Source of the DNA: Chitinophaga pinensis
GTDB taxonomy: Bacteria > Bacteroidota > Bacteroidia > Chitinophagales > Chitinophagaceae
DNA: 33,207 bases
Reading direction: 5' to 3'
Assembly (NCBI GenBank): GCA_945872085.1
Contig: CAMBYG010000017.1
Location: 1 to 33,207 of the forward strand
A model generated the notes under the pieces. It did no database searches, was not told the origin of the DNA, and was given only the letters and a program-made list of their open reading frames with translations. Position 1 is the stretch's first letter. Each line of letters starts with the position of its first letter. The position numbers and the translations under genes are program-made. This document shows positions 1 to 7,529 of this stretch, piece after piece.

Positions 1-101
1 AACCGATTGCATTAATAGCATTGCCATAACCACAAACTTCACAAGCATTGCTTACGAAATAAAAAAAAACAAAATACGAATACAGCAACTAACTTTCTCA
101 T
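1..101 (-). pseudogene. 5' end of a secreted protein gene, frame broken at a poly-A tract; runs off the window
   Basis: On the minus strand an ATG at 101 opens a typical signal peptide (MRKLVAVFVFCFF). The reading frame stops after 20 codons, at 39-41. Removing one base from the nine-A run at 61-69 joins the signal peptide to an open frame that reads YFVSNACEVCGYGNAINAIG up to the window edge. The mature start with two cysteines (ACEVCG) resembles small cysteine-motif starts of some Bacteroidota secreted or outer-membrane proteins, but the family cannot be identified from about 20 residues. The break could be an assembly or sequencing error in the homopolymer, slipped-strand phase variation, or real decay. 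Alternatively a TTG just inside the second frame could start the protein without a frameshift, but it would lack a basic N-region. Confidence 0.5.
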
Positions 102-119
102 TTTAAATTTTACTAAACG

Positions 120-127
120 CAAAATTA
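120..127 (-). promoter_or_regulatory. Candidate -7 element (TAATTTTG) for the left-edge gene
   Basis: Read on the minus strand, this is an exact match to the Bacteroidota -7 form TAnnTTTG, 18 bases upstream of the ATG at 101. No TTG lies at the expected -33 distance, so the call rests on one element. The rest of 102-378 is A+T-rich and I see no gene in it. Confidence 0.25.
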
Positions 128-348
128 AATCTTAATTGACAAGTAAGCCTATTTAATGTAATGAGATTTATCATTTTCTCAACATTATTCTACATCCAAA
201 GGATTCTGTTTTGCTTGAAGACACTTGCTTACCTGTCAATAATTGATTTAAAGCAATCGCTATAAAAGGTAGTAAAGTGAATTCCTTTTTGCATTAATAA
301 AATAATTTAAGATAAATACATCATATAGACTTTCAATTATGATATTAG

Positions 349-386
349 TTTAAAACAAAAAAGAAATCCCTTTAAAACAAAAAAGA
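349..386. repeat. Short direct repeat in the intergenic region
   Basis: The 16-base word TTTAAAACAAAAAAGA occurs at 349-364 and again at 371-386, a 22-base period. The second copy runs into the terminator stem. It may be a local duplication; no function is evident. Confidence 0.4.
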
Positions 387-411
387 CAATCTTTTTCAAG
401 ATTGTCTTTTT
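379..411 (-). terminator. Rho-independent terminator of the tRNA-Ser/tRNA-Pro unit
   Basis: On the minus strand a stem AAAAAGACAATCTT closes over a 4-base loop (394-397) and ends in six T's (complement of 379-384). It begins nine bases after the 3' end of tRNA-Pro. The A-rich left arm means it could also work in the other direction, but no plus-strand gene ends here. Confidence 0.75.
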
Positions 412-418
412 GCAATTT

Positions 419-493
<75 letters not shown>

Positions 494-531
494 AACATAT
501 TTAAAAACTGCTTTGCCGTAAAAGCAGCTCG

Positions 532-620
532 CGGTGAGGGCGGGATTCGAACCCGCGGAACGGTTTGACCCGTTCGGCAGTTTAGCAAACTACTGGTATC
601 GGCCTCTCACCCACCTCACC
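532..620 (-). tRNA. tRNA-Ser (anticodon GCT)
   Basis: This 89-base class II tRNA is on the minus strand. The acceptor stem GGTGAGG/CCTCACC is followed by discriminator G. The anticodon stem GTAGT/ACTGC encloses TTGCTAA, giving anticodon GCT for AGC/AGT codons. A long variable arm (GAACGG...CCGTTC) and the T-arm GTTCGAATC confirm a serine tRNA. CCA is not encoded. It is the first gene of a two-tRNA unit that ends at the terminator at 379-411. Confidence 0.97.
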
Positions 621-621
621 T

Positions 622-639
622 ACATTGTATACACAATGT
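622..639 (-). repeat. Inverted repeat just upstream of tRNA-Ser
   Basis: ACATTGT (622-628) and ACAATGT (633-639) form a 7-base inverted repeat with a 4-base centre, ending two bases before the tRNA-Ser 5' end. In the precursor it could form a leader hairpin that influences 5' processing. A chance palindrome is also possible. Confidence 0.3.
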
Positions 640-683
640 TATAAAAGATCTTAATTTTAAAACTGATGTCTTAAAAAGGAATG

Positions 684-691
684 CAAAGATA
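684..691 (-). promoter_or_regulatory. Candidate -7 element (TATCTTTG) of the tRNA-Ser/tRNA-Pro promoter
   Basis: This is an exact TAnnTTTG match on the minus strand, between dnaA and tRNA-Ser. It predicts transcription from about 678, giving a leader near 58 bases. The -33 zone is T-rich without a clear TTG. The A10/T-rich stretch at 706-715, just past the dnaA stop codon, may slow or end dnaA transcription, but no strong hairpin is visible there. Confidence 0.35.
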
Positions 692-730
692 CTATTTCTA
701 AGTAAAAAAAAAAGCTTTTGTACTACTTTT

Positions 731-2212
731 TTACAAACTTGCTAATTGCACTTTTTGCTGTAGTTCTGCTACTTGCTCTTTATACTCCATATCGGTATCC
801 ATTAGGTTTTCTACCGTTTGGCAGGAGTGAATTACCGTGGTATGATCAAAGCCTCCAAAATGCTCACCTATATTTTTCAACGAACATTTCGTGAACTTTT
901 TAGCTAAGAACATAGTGATTTGTCTTGCTTGCACCACTTCGCGTTTTCTGGTTTTAGCCAATAAACGATCGTAAGGCATATGGAAGAATTCGCAAACCAT
1001 TTTTTGAATATTTTCAATAGACAACTCTTTAGAGGCCGTCTTAATGAAATTTTTCATTACTCGTTTTGCTAACTCAATATCAATTTCTTTTTTATTAAGC
1101 ATGGCTTGTGCAAGCAATGCAATTAAAGCACCTTCTAGTTCGCGCACATTACTAGGCACATTATACGCAATATATTTCACTACATCTTCCGGTATATCTA
1201 TACCCTCAATACCCATTTTCACTTTTAAAATCTCTTGGCGTGTTTCAAAACTTGGTGCTTGCACATCTGCATTTAATCCCCATCTAAAACGGCTCAGTAA
1301 ACGCTCTTGCATGCCCTCTAAATCTTTAGGAGCCGTATCACTTGTCAATACAATTTGCTTACCACTTTGGTGCAAATGATTGAAGATAGCAAAGAAGGCA
1401 TCTTGTGTTTTAGGTGCTTTTGAGAAATCGTGAATATCATCTAAGATAAGCACATCAATCATTTGATAGAAGTTGATAAAATCATTAATCGCTTGATTTT
1501 TTGCATGATCAATGTATTGATTAATGAACTTCTCCGCACTAACGTATAAAACCGTTTTATTAGGATGTAATTTTCTTACTTCGTTGCCTATTGCTTGTGC
1601 AATATGCGATTTACCCCAACCATTGCCACCAAAAATAACTAAAGGATTAAAAGAAGTAGCGCCTGGCTTTTGAGCAACATGCAAGCCTGCAGAACGAGCT
1701 ACACGATTACAATCACCTTCAACAAAATTATCGAAAACAAATTTTGAATTTAGTTGCGGATCTATTTGAACTCTTTTTAAACCTGGAATAGAATACGGAT
1801 TTTTTATACTACTCGGATCTTTCAAATGTGAAGGCAAATCAATCACATTGCTTTCGTGAGAAGTTTTGGAAGCTGTGCCAGCCGCCATTTTAATAGAAGC
1901 AGGTTGTTTATTGCTGCTGCTTTCCATTAAAATTCTATATTCTAATCTTGCTGTTCTCCCTAAAACGCGTTTAATTGTTTTGCCTAACAACTCCACATAA
2001 TGCTCCTCTAACCACTCATAAAAAAACTGAGATGGAATTTGTAAGGTTAAAGCGCTTTGATTTAACTCTACCGCTACGATAGGTTCAAACCAAGTTTGAT
2101 AAGCTCTCCAACTTACATTATCTTTTATAATACTAAGACACTTCTGCCAAACAGCTTCCGTATCTCCTAATTTTGAATATGCATCTGGCACATTATTGTT
2201 CATTTCCATCAT
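731..2212 (-). CDS. dnaA: Chromosomal replication initiator DnaA
   Basis: DnaA binds DnaA boxes at oriC, melts the origin and loads the replicative helicase. All four domains are visible in 493 residues: domain I near 15-95 (VWQKCL...YQTWFEPI), a variable linker at about 96-150, the AAA+ core at about 150-385 and the DNA-binding domain at about 395-475. The core has Walker A GGNGWGKS (195-202), Walker B VLILDDIH (253-260) and the arginine-finger region RLLSRF (304-309). Two departures from the usual sequence stand out. Walker A carries NGW where VGL is common. The DNA-binding signature reads GGFDHTTVIH (453-462), with Phe replacing the normally conserved Arg of GGRDH. Three closely spaced ATGs (M1, M2, M4) leave the exact start open. 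The gene is followed by the two tRNAs on the same strand. Confidence 0.97.
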   Translation of the reverse strand: MMEMNNNVPDAYSKLGDTEAVWQKCLSIIKDNVSWRAYQTWFEPIVAVELNQSALTLQIPSQFFYEWLEEHYVELLGKTIKRVLGRTARLEYRILMESSSNKQPASIKMAAGTASKTSHESNVIDLPSHLKDPSSIKNPYSIPGLKRVQIDPQLNSKFVFDNFVEGDCNRVARSAGLHVAQKPGATSFNPLVIFGGNGWGKSHIAQAIGNEVRKLHPNKTVLYVSAEKFINQYIDHAKNQAINDFINFYQMIDVLILDDIHDFSKAPKTQDAFFAIFNHLHQSGKQIVLTSDTAPKDLEGMQERLLSRFRWGLNADVQAPSFETRQEILKVKMGIEGIDIPEDVVKYIAYNVPSNVRELEGALIALLAQAMLNKKEIDIELAKRVMKNFIKTASKELSIENIQKMVCEFFHMPYDRLLAKTRKREVVQARQITMFLAKKFTKCSLKNIGEHFGGFDHTTVIHSCQTVENLMDTDMEYKEQVAELQQKVQLASL

Positions 2213-2279
2213 TACTCAAAATACTATTATTGGTTAACTATTTTTATATCTAAAACTACTTTTTAAGGTAGTCCATTAA

Positions 2280-2309
2280 TTATCCTCAATTTACCTAAAA
2301 TGTGCAAAA
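2280..2309. promoter_or_regulatory. Two DnaA-box-like sites upstream of dnaA
   Basis: TTATCCTCA (2280-2288) differs by one base from the DnaA box TTATCCACA. TTTTGCACA (minus strand, 2301-2309) fits the relaxed form TTWTNCACA. They sit about 70-100 bases upstream of dnaA in the 178-base gap 2213-2390, where autoregulation is common in bacteria. Two weak boxes are too few to call an origin. The same gap also holds an A10-T7 block near 2366-2382 just after the metallophosphatase stop codon. Confidence 0.3.
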
Positions 2310-2390
2310 AATCTTAATTTTTGGCAATTTTTATACAGGAGGACGAAGATGCTAACAAATTGTTGAAAAAAAAAATTTTTTTACTATTGA

Positions 2391-3311
2391 TTATTTTGAA
2401 ATAATTACAGAATGGGCTTTTGCGAGATTTTTTGTTGAAAAATTTCCAAATTCATAGTCCAAACGACCTAAGCGTAATCCTGCCCATCCTACCTGATTAA
2501 TCACCACCTCTTTTCCTTGCTTATTGGTTAATACGGTAGGCTGATCTAAGAAGGTATGGGTATGGCCACCAATAATCAAATCAATATGCTCCGACTGCTT
2601 AGCTAGTATCATATCGCTGACTTTTCTACCCTCATACTCGTAGCCTAAATGCGACAAACAAATAACCATATCGCAGGCTTCTTTACGCTTCAGTAAAGCC
2701 GCTGTAGCATTGGCAATTTGAATAGGCTCTAAATAATGGGTATTTTGATATTGCGCCTCGCCAACAAGCCCCTTCAATTCAATACCTAAGCCAAACACGC
2801 CTATCTTTAAACCTCCTTTATTAAAAATCTTGTAGGGTTGCGTTTTATGCTCCAAAACCGTGTTTGTAAAATCATAATTAGCAATCAAAACTGGGAAATT
2901 GGCAAGTGGCAATTGCTTAGCAAAGCCTTCTATACCCGCATCAAAATCATGATTACCCATAGTTACCGCATCATAGCCCATCAAACTCATGGCTTTAATT
3001 TCAGGCTCGCCTTTATACAAATTGAAATACGGCGTACCTTGAAATAAATCGCCTGCATCTAGCAATAAAACATGTTCTTGCTCCGCTCTAATCTTGTTGA
3101 TTAGGGCCATGCGCGCTACAACTCCACCTTCTCCTTGATGCCTACTACCATCCATAGGGAAAGGCTCTAAACGACTATGCACATCGTTAGTGTGCAGAAT
3201 AGTTAATCGTTTTACATCTTCTCTAGCAAAACTCTGAAAGGGAAACTGCCCTACAGCTAACAAACCGCCACCAATAAGCGACTTTTTCAAAAAACTTCTT
3301 CTATTCTGCAT
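2391..3311 (-). CDS. Tat-exported metallophosphatase, catalytic half of a split UshA-type 5'-nucleotidase
   Basis: This is the N-terminal, two-metal catalytic domain of UshA-type 5'-nucleotidases, which release phosphate from extracytoplasmic nucleotides. Metal-site motifs appear in order: HTNDVH, DAGDLF, GNHDFD, CLSHLG and GGHTHTF. The protein starts MQNRRSFLKK followed by a hydrophobic stretch, a twin-arginine signal with a likely cut after QSFA. An in-frame ATG six codons earlier (3329) is possible; I prefer 3311 because it gives a compact Tat N-region and an 11-base overlap with the gene upstream. About 300 residues is enough for the phosphoesterase domain only. The C-terminal substrate-binding domain is missing here and is encoded by the adjacent gene, so the two products probably form one enzyme. 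Confidence 0.9.
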   Translation of the reverse strand: MQNRRSFLKKSLIGGGLLAVGQFPFQSFAREDVKRLTILHTNDVHSRLEPFPMDGSRHQGEGGVVARMALINKIRAEQEHVLLLDAGDLFQGTPYFNLYKGEPEIKAMSLMGYDAVTMGNHDFDAGIEGFAKQLPLANFPVLIANYDFTNTVLEHKTQPYKIFNKGGLKIGVFGLGIELKGLVGEAQYQNTHYLEPIQIANATAALLKRKEACDMVICLSHLGYEYEGRKVSDMILAKQSEHIDLIIGGHTHTFLDQPTVLTNKQGKEVVINQVGWAGLRLGRLDYEFGNFSTKNLAKAHSVIISK

Positions 3312-4050
3312 AGCTGATTCTATTTTCAAGTTCGATATGATATACTTTATGCTGTTGATTAATAGCCACTAGATAATCGATAATAGCGTCTCTTATCAAT
3401 ATTTCTGTAAATCGTTTAGTAGCCTTTTGCATAAATTCAAAATTATCTCCACCTCTTGCTACATAATCATTAATGGCTATTTTATATACTATACTTTCAT
3501 TTATAGCTTGTCCATTTACTTTAATATTTATTGCCTTTCTATCTTTTATTTGAAAACTAAGACCTGCTATTGGCCATCCTTTTCTTAAGGCAATTTGATC
3601 GCACATGGTTTGTATTTGCATGCCAGACAAACTAACAATAGCTATTTTATTTTCAAAGGGCATCACTTCATAAACAATCCCTCTTGTAATTGCTCCAGCT
3701 GCAATAAAATTAATTCTTACTCCGCCATAGTTCACTACGGAGATAACTACGGAAGTATCTATTTTTCGAGCACTTACCAATTGCGCATCCGCAATCAAAT
3801 TTCCCATAGTACATTCTGGCTGCGCTTTTGTTAATGGCACATCTGAATATACTAATACACCTTGCATGATGGTATCTACTCCTTTTTTATACGGACTTAA
3901 AAAGGCTTGCATGAGAGAATCTTTCCCTTGCGCTGCATTAATGGTATAAAACTGTTCTGTATGCTTGGTGATAGTAGCCTTTGGAGAACCACATGCTATA
4001 AACAAGGCAACGCATAAGAAACTATACAAAAAGGTTAATTTATTCTTCAT
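3301..4050 (-). CDS. Lipoprotein carrying the 5'-nucleotidase C-terminal domain
   Basis: These 249 residues match the C-terminal nucleotide-binding domain of UshA-type enzymes. Visible motifs are PECTMGNLIADA (78-89), NYGGVR (107-112), VMPFENK (129-135) and INDYVARGGDNF (193-204). The N-terminus is a lipoprotein signal ending FIAC, with Cys20 as the lipidated residue. No metallophosphatase motif is present, so it cannot be a nucleotidase alone. It is the first gene of a two-gene operon and overlaps the catalytic-half gene. In fused homologues the order is catalytic then C-terminal, so the gene order here is reversed. This arrangement is known in other Bacteroidota, where such pairs are annotated separately. 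Confidence 0.88.
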   Translation of the reverse strand: MKNKLTFLYSFLCVALFIACGSPKATITKHTEQFYTINAAQGKDSLMQAFLSPYKKGVDTIMQGVLVYSDVPLTKAQPECTMGNLIADAQLVSARKIDTSVVISVVNYGGVRINFIAAGAITRGIVYEVMPFENKIAIVSLSGMQIQTMCDQIALRKGWPIAGLSFQIKDRKAINIKVNGQAINESIVYKIAINDYVARGGDNFEFMQKATKRFTEILIRDAIIDYLVAINQQHKVYHIELENRISYAE

Positions 4051-4141
4051 GTTTTATTAAATCAAATAATTAATTCCAACTTTATTATATCTTGCTCAAG
4101 ATAAAATCTAATTGTGGTTTTTCAAAAATTATATTGCAGTC

Positions 4142-5281
4142 ATGCAACGCATATTATCACCCATAAAAGAGTTCATTAAAGATAGTCGCGCTATTGGTAT
4201 AGTGTTATTAACGACTACTCTTTTGTCGATTGCTATAGCCAATAGCAATGGATACAATGCTGTTGTGCATATTTTGCACCAACCTATATGCTTATTTAAA
4301 CAGCTGCATTTGCCTGAGAGCCTTGGGGCTTGGATTAATGACTTCTTGATGGGATTTTACTTTTTATTGGTAGGCTTGGAGATAAAAAGGGCTTTTATAA
4401 TAGGCGAATTGCGCAGCAGAAAAGCAGCTGTAGCACCTATTGTAGCTGCAATAGGAGGCATGTTGGCACCTGCGTTAATTTATTACTTTATTACGCAACA
4501 AACGATATATACACAAGGTTGGGGTATACCTATGGCAACCGATATTGCTTTTTCACTAGGGGTATTAAGTTTGCTATCTAAGCGTATACCAATAAGTGTA
4601 AAAATATTTTTAATGGCTTTAGCAATTATTGATGATTTGGGCGGCATACTCGTTATTGCTCTTTTTTATTCTCAAACTATCACCTATGCTTTTTTATTGC
4701 TATCAATGGTTTTACTTTTTATTTTATGGAAATGGCAAGGCTATTTAAAGCCCCTTTTTAATATACTATTAAGTTTTGCAATTTGGTACTGCATTCACAG
4801 AGCTGGCATACATGGTACGATTGCGGGCATCCTTGTTGCATGGTGCCTTCCTTTATCTTCTGCAGCCTATATTGAGCATAAATTACATGACTTTACAAGT
4901 TTTATAATTTTGCCCCTTTTCGTGTTTGCCAATACCTTACTACCTATCCCATCTATTGCAAGCTTCTTATCTTTCAACACCATGCAATTGGGCATAATTT
5001 ATGGCTTAACCATAGGAAAACCAGTTGGAATATTATTATTTCTAGCACTCGGTATTCTATTTGGGTGGTGCCAATTGCCTAATGGGGCAAATTGGAAACA
5101 CCTTTTAATAGTTGGCATTATAGCAGGTATTGGATTTACGATTTCTTTATTTATCAGCCAATTAGCCTTTACAACTATAGTAGATCAACAAGCTGCTATA
5201 ATCGCTATTCTTGTTTCATTTTGCATTTCATTAATGAGCACTTTTTTAGCTTATCAATTCGTAAAAAGACGTAGTAAGTAG
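4142..5281 (+). CDS. nhaA: Na+/H+ antiporter NhaA
   Basis: NhaA exchanges external H+ for internal Na+ or Li+ across the inner membrane, controlling pH and salt. The 379-residue protein is almost wholly hydrophobic with about 12 membrane segments. The hallmark residues are present: Asp134 in MATDIAF (the position of E. coli Asp133), Asp164-Asp165 in AIIDDLGG (E. coli 163/164) and Lys293 in TIGKPVG (E. coli Lys300). The start is placed at the ATG at 4142, followed by a short amphipathic head (MQRILSPIKEF); an upstream in-frame TTG at 4112 is less likely. It is divergent from the nucleotidase pair and convergent with the PspC gene, with four bases between stop codons and no visible terminator. 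Confidence 0.96.
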   Translation: MQRILSPIKEFIKDSRAIGIVLLTTTLLSIAIANSNGYNAVVHILHQPICLFKQLHLPESLGAWINDFLMGFYFLLVGLEIKRAFIIGELRSRKAAVAPIVAAIGGMLAPALIYYFITQQTIYTQGWGIPMATDIAFSLGVLSLLSKRIPISVKIFLMALAIIDDLGGILVIALFYSQTITYAFLLLSMVLLFILWKWQGYLKPLFNILLSFAIWYCIHRAGIHGTIAGILVAWCLPLSSAAYIEHKLHDFTSFIILPLFVFANTLLPIPSIASFLSFNTMQLGIIYGLTIGKPVGILLFLALGILFGWCQLPNGANWKHLLIVGIIAGIGFTISLFISQLAFTTIVDQQAAIIAILVSFCISLMSTFLAYQFVKRRSK

Positions 5282-5285
5282 TCCA

Positions 5286-7130
5286 TTATTTTTGCTCTAC
5301 TAAATCCAAACCATCATAACCCATTTTATAAGTTGCTTCTAATTCAATGTATTCATTTCTTGAATTAACCGCTTCTCCAGATTGCCATTCAAAAGAAAAG
5401 TCATGAAGATCTAAGGTATACCAATGTAATTGATCTAGATTTTTATGGAATACAATTTCTTTCCCTACAGGCATATAAATTCTAACGATACAAAATTGAT
5501 TTCTAAACTTTTGATAACTTGGGATATAAAGATATTTATTAATAAACAAAACGCTATCAAGTTGATTAATAGATACTTTTAATTCATTTACATATTGTGT
5601 TGCCATGTGCTGGCTAGGTCCCTTGGCACAATATAGTATTTGCGCCCTCCATGCAGTATCTAAACTAGGGTACGTTTCAATTTTAATATTACTTGTAAAT
5701 TTATTTAAATCATCAGACGATAGCATATGCGCAGAGGAGTAGGCTATCGGTTTTTTATACCCAACATTTAAAAATTCTTCTTCACTCTTTGTATAAATAT
5801 GAAGGGTATTATTTTTAAAATTCTGTATTGAAAATTCCTTTTTAACAATCGCTTTTGTTGAAAAGTTTTGCAGATAATTCGACCCTTCAATGATCAATAC
5901 AAGCAAAGCAATAATCCAAACAAAAAACAACACTCTAGATACCCATTTAAATGGTTTTTTACTTTTACTCATAATTTTGATTGCCCAAAATAACATTCCA
6001 ACAAAAGGCAACAGAACTATTGATGCTAATGCAATATATAAGTAATTTTCTCCTGAACTAAAATCTAAAAAATAAGCTATCCAAGATTGGCTATGGTGAT
6101 TTTTTATAAATAATTCTAAAACCACTAATACCATTAATAATGCAAAACAAAAAATTCCAATAGCAATTATAATTTGCATCAATTTTAAAATGGGATTAAT
6201 TACATTATTCAACCCATTTATTTTTTCTTTATTTTGTTTCGCATTGAATGTTGATTTTATTTTTTCTCCTAATTTATGAGCATTATCTTCTATGTTTTTT
6301 AGATCCTTATTTACCACATCTTTAATAGCATCTAAATCTACTTTCTGGCCTTTCATTTCTAATTTATCTGCTGCCGTTTTTGCTTTTGGTATGATCGCCA
6401 ACATGACAAGATAAACCAATACCGACGACCCTCTCAGGGTACCTTCATACCAGAAAAAGAAACTATGCCAATGAAAAAAAGATAGTATAAACGGAACAAG
6501 AAATAAAATTCTAAAAATCCAAGCATCCATATTAAAATAGAACCCCAGACCAGCACATACCCCTCCTATTCTTTTATTATCTGGGCTTCTAAAAAGTCGT
6601 TTTTTAGTGAAAGCAGGAATGGGCTCTGAGGGCAGTATGATCCACAATAATAAATAGCACAAAAAGCCTATTCCGGTAAATAAAAATAATACACAAAACA
6701 GGCGAACGATGGTCACATCAATTTGATAACGATGTGCGATTCCAGCACAAACTCCGCCCAACATGCTTTGATTAGATGCGCGGGTCCAATTTTTATAGGG
6801 CTGTTCGCCTTCTGCAGCTGCATCATGGCTAGCAGCTTTTTGTTCCTCTTCAAAAGAAGCGGCCGCCTCTTCTGCTAGGTCATTAGGATTGCCAATGCTT
6901 GATGTGATTGTAGTAATAATTTCTTCTGTAATACACAAAGCGCCTTTCTTAATAGCGTCGCTCATCAATTCTGCAATACGCAATTCTATATCATGCATGA
7001 TTTCATCTGCACTTTCTTCTTTTTTGAAATAGTCCTTAAGACTTTCAATATAATTTTTAAGTAACTCGTAAGCTGCTTCTTCGATTGTAAAAACAGCATT
7101 TTGATAATTTATTTGAATGACTTTTTTCAT
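5286..7130 (-). CDS. HAAS-like/double PspC-domain membrane protein, partner of the PadR regulator
   Basis: This 614-residue membrane protein has a recognisable module order. Residues about 15-95 form a helical region (IMHDIELRIAELM ... SSIGNPNDLAEEA) like the HAAS/DUF1700 type of domain that accompanies PadR regulators. Two PspC domains follow at about 112-170 and 176-250, each opening with a GGVCAGI or GGVCAGL motif and containing membrane helices. Residues 255-300 are charged and probably coiled. Three further membrane segments lie near 317-342, 364-386 and 398-418. The C-terminal 190 residues are soluble, probably extracytoplasmic and not recognised. Its stop codon nearly meets that of nhaA; its start lies three bases after the PadR stop. 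By analogy with PspC systems it may sense envelope stress and signal to PadR; this is inference. Confidence 0.82.
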   Translation of the reverse strand: MKKVIQINYQNAVFTIEEAAYELLKNYIESLKDYFKKEESADEIMHDIELRIAELMSDAIKKGALCITEEIITTITSSIGNPNDLAEEAAASFEEEQKAASHDAAAEGEQPYKNWTRASNQSMLGGVCAGIAHRYQIDVTIVRLFCVLFLFTGIGFLCYLLLWIILPSEPIPAFTKKRLFRSPDNKRIGGVCAGLGFYFNMDAWIFRILFLVPFILSFFHWHSFFFWYEGTLRGSSVLVYLVMLAIIPKAKTAADKLEMKGQKVDLDAIKDVVNKDLKNIEDNAHKLGEKIKSTFNAKQNKEKINGLNNVINPILKLMQIIIAIGIFCFALLMVLVVLELFIKNHHSQSWIAYFLDFSSGENYLYIALASIVLLPFVGMLFWAIKIMSKSKKPFKWVSRVLFFVWIIALLVLIIEGSNYLQNFSTKAIVKKEFSIQNFKNNTLHIYTKSEEEFLNVGYKKPIAYSSAHMLSSDDLNKFTSNIKIETYPSLDTAWRAQILYCAKGPSQHMATQYVNELKVSINQLDSVLFINKYLYIPSYQKFRNQFCIVRIYMPVGKEIVFHKNLDQLHWYTLDLHDFSFEWQSGEAVNSRNEYIELEATYKMGYDGLDLVEQK

Positions 7131-7133
7131 AAT

Positions 7134-7460
7134 TTAATTTTTTGTAATGATTTGAACGGCATTATTTATTTCCATCCAGGTATTTTGAAGCTCCGCGTAA
7201 AATGCGCTACCCTTATCGGTAAGAGAAAAATACTTTCTTGGAGGACCAGAATTACTTTCCACCCATCTATAGCTTAGCAAATCTGCATTTTTAAGTCGGG
7301 TTAGTAAAGGATATAAGGTACCCTCTAAAATGACCAAATTGGCCGCTTTCATTTTTTCTATAATTTCCGATGGATAGACTTCCCCATTCATGATAATAGA
7401 TAAAATACAATACTCTAAAACCCCCTTCTTTAACTGACTTTGCGTATTCTCAATATTCAT
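7134..7460 (-). CDS. PadR-family transcriptional repressor
   Basis: PadR proteins are small dimeric winged-helix repressors. This 108-residue protein has the family pattern: QLKKGVLEYCILSII, then YPSEIIEKM, then LEGTLYPLLTRLKNADLL (recognition helix and turn), a wing with GPPRKYFSLTDKG, and a short C-terminal dimerisation helix. Start choice: the ATG at 7460 begins directly before the conserved helix. The longer frame from 7508 would run through the promoter and operator and is rejected. It is the first gene of an operon with the PspC-domain gene. A strong palindrome covers its own promoter, which indicates autoregulation. Confidence 0.92.
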   Translation of the reverse strand: MNIENTQSQLKKGVLEYCILSIIMNGEVYPSEIIEKMKAANLVILEGTLYPLLTRLKNADLLSYRWVESNSGPPRKYFSLTDKGSAFYAELQNTWMEINNAVQIITKN

Positions 7461-7478
7461 AATTGTGCTATTTAAACA

Positions 7479-7523
7479 CAAAAATAAATAAAATATAGTA
7501 CTATGCAATACATAGTACTATAT
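7479..7523 (-). promoter_or_regulatory. Promoter and PadR operator of the padR-pspC operon
   Basis: On the minus strand TTG (7508-7506) and TATTTTTG (7486-7479) are separated by 19 bases, fitting the Bacteroidota -33/-7 promoter. A perfect inverted repeat, ATATAGTACTATG (7493-7505) and CATAGTACTATAT (7511-7523), has a 5-base centre that contains the -33 TTG. A repressor bound here would block the -33 contact. Transcription should begin near 7473, about 12 bases before the PadR ATG. The TAGTAC core and dyad shape suit a winged-helix PadR dimer. Confidence 0.75.
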
Positions 7524-7529
7524 TTTTTT

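Noticed and set aside
622-639. Inverted repeat near tRNA-Ser considered as a terminator
   Set aside because: It lacks a T tail and lies just before, not after, a gene on the minus strand. It is listed only as a repeat.
1044-1379. 111-codon frame antisense to dnaA
   Set aside because: It lies wholly within the well-supported dnaA coding sequence and its translation resembles no family.
2337-2366. Strong Shine-Dalgarno-like AGGAGG followed by ATG on the plus strand
   Set aside because: The frame encodes only five residues (MLTNC) and Bacteroidota genes rarely use such sites. It is probably a chance match.
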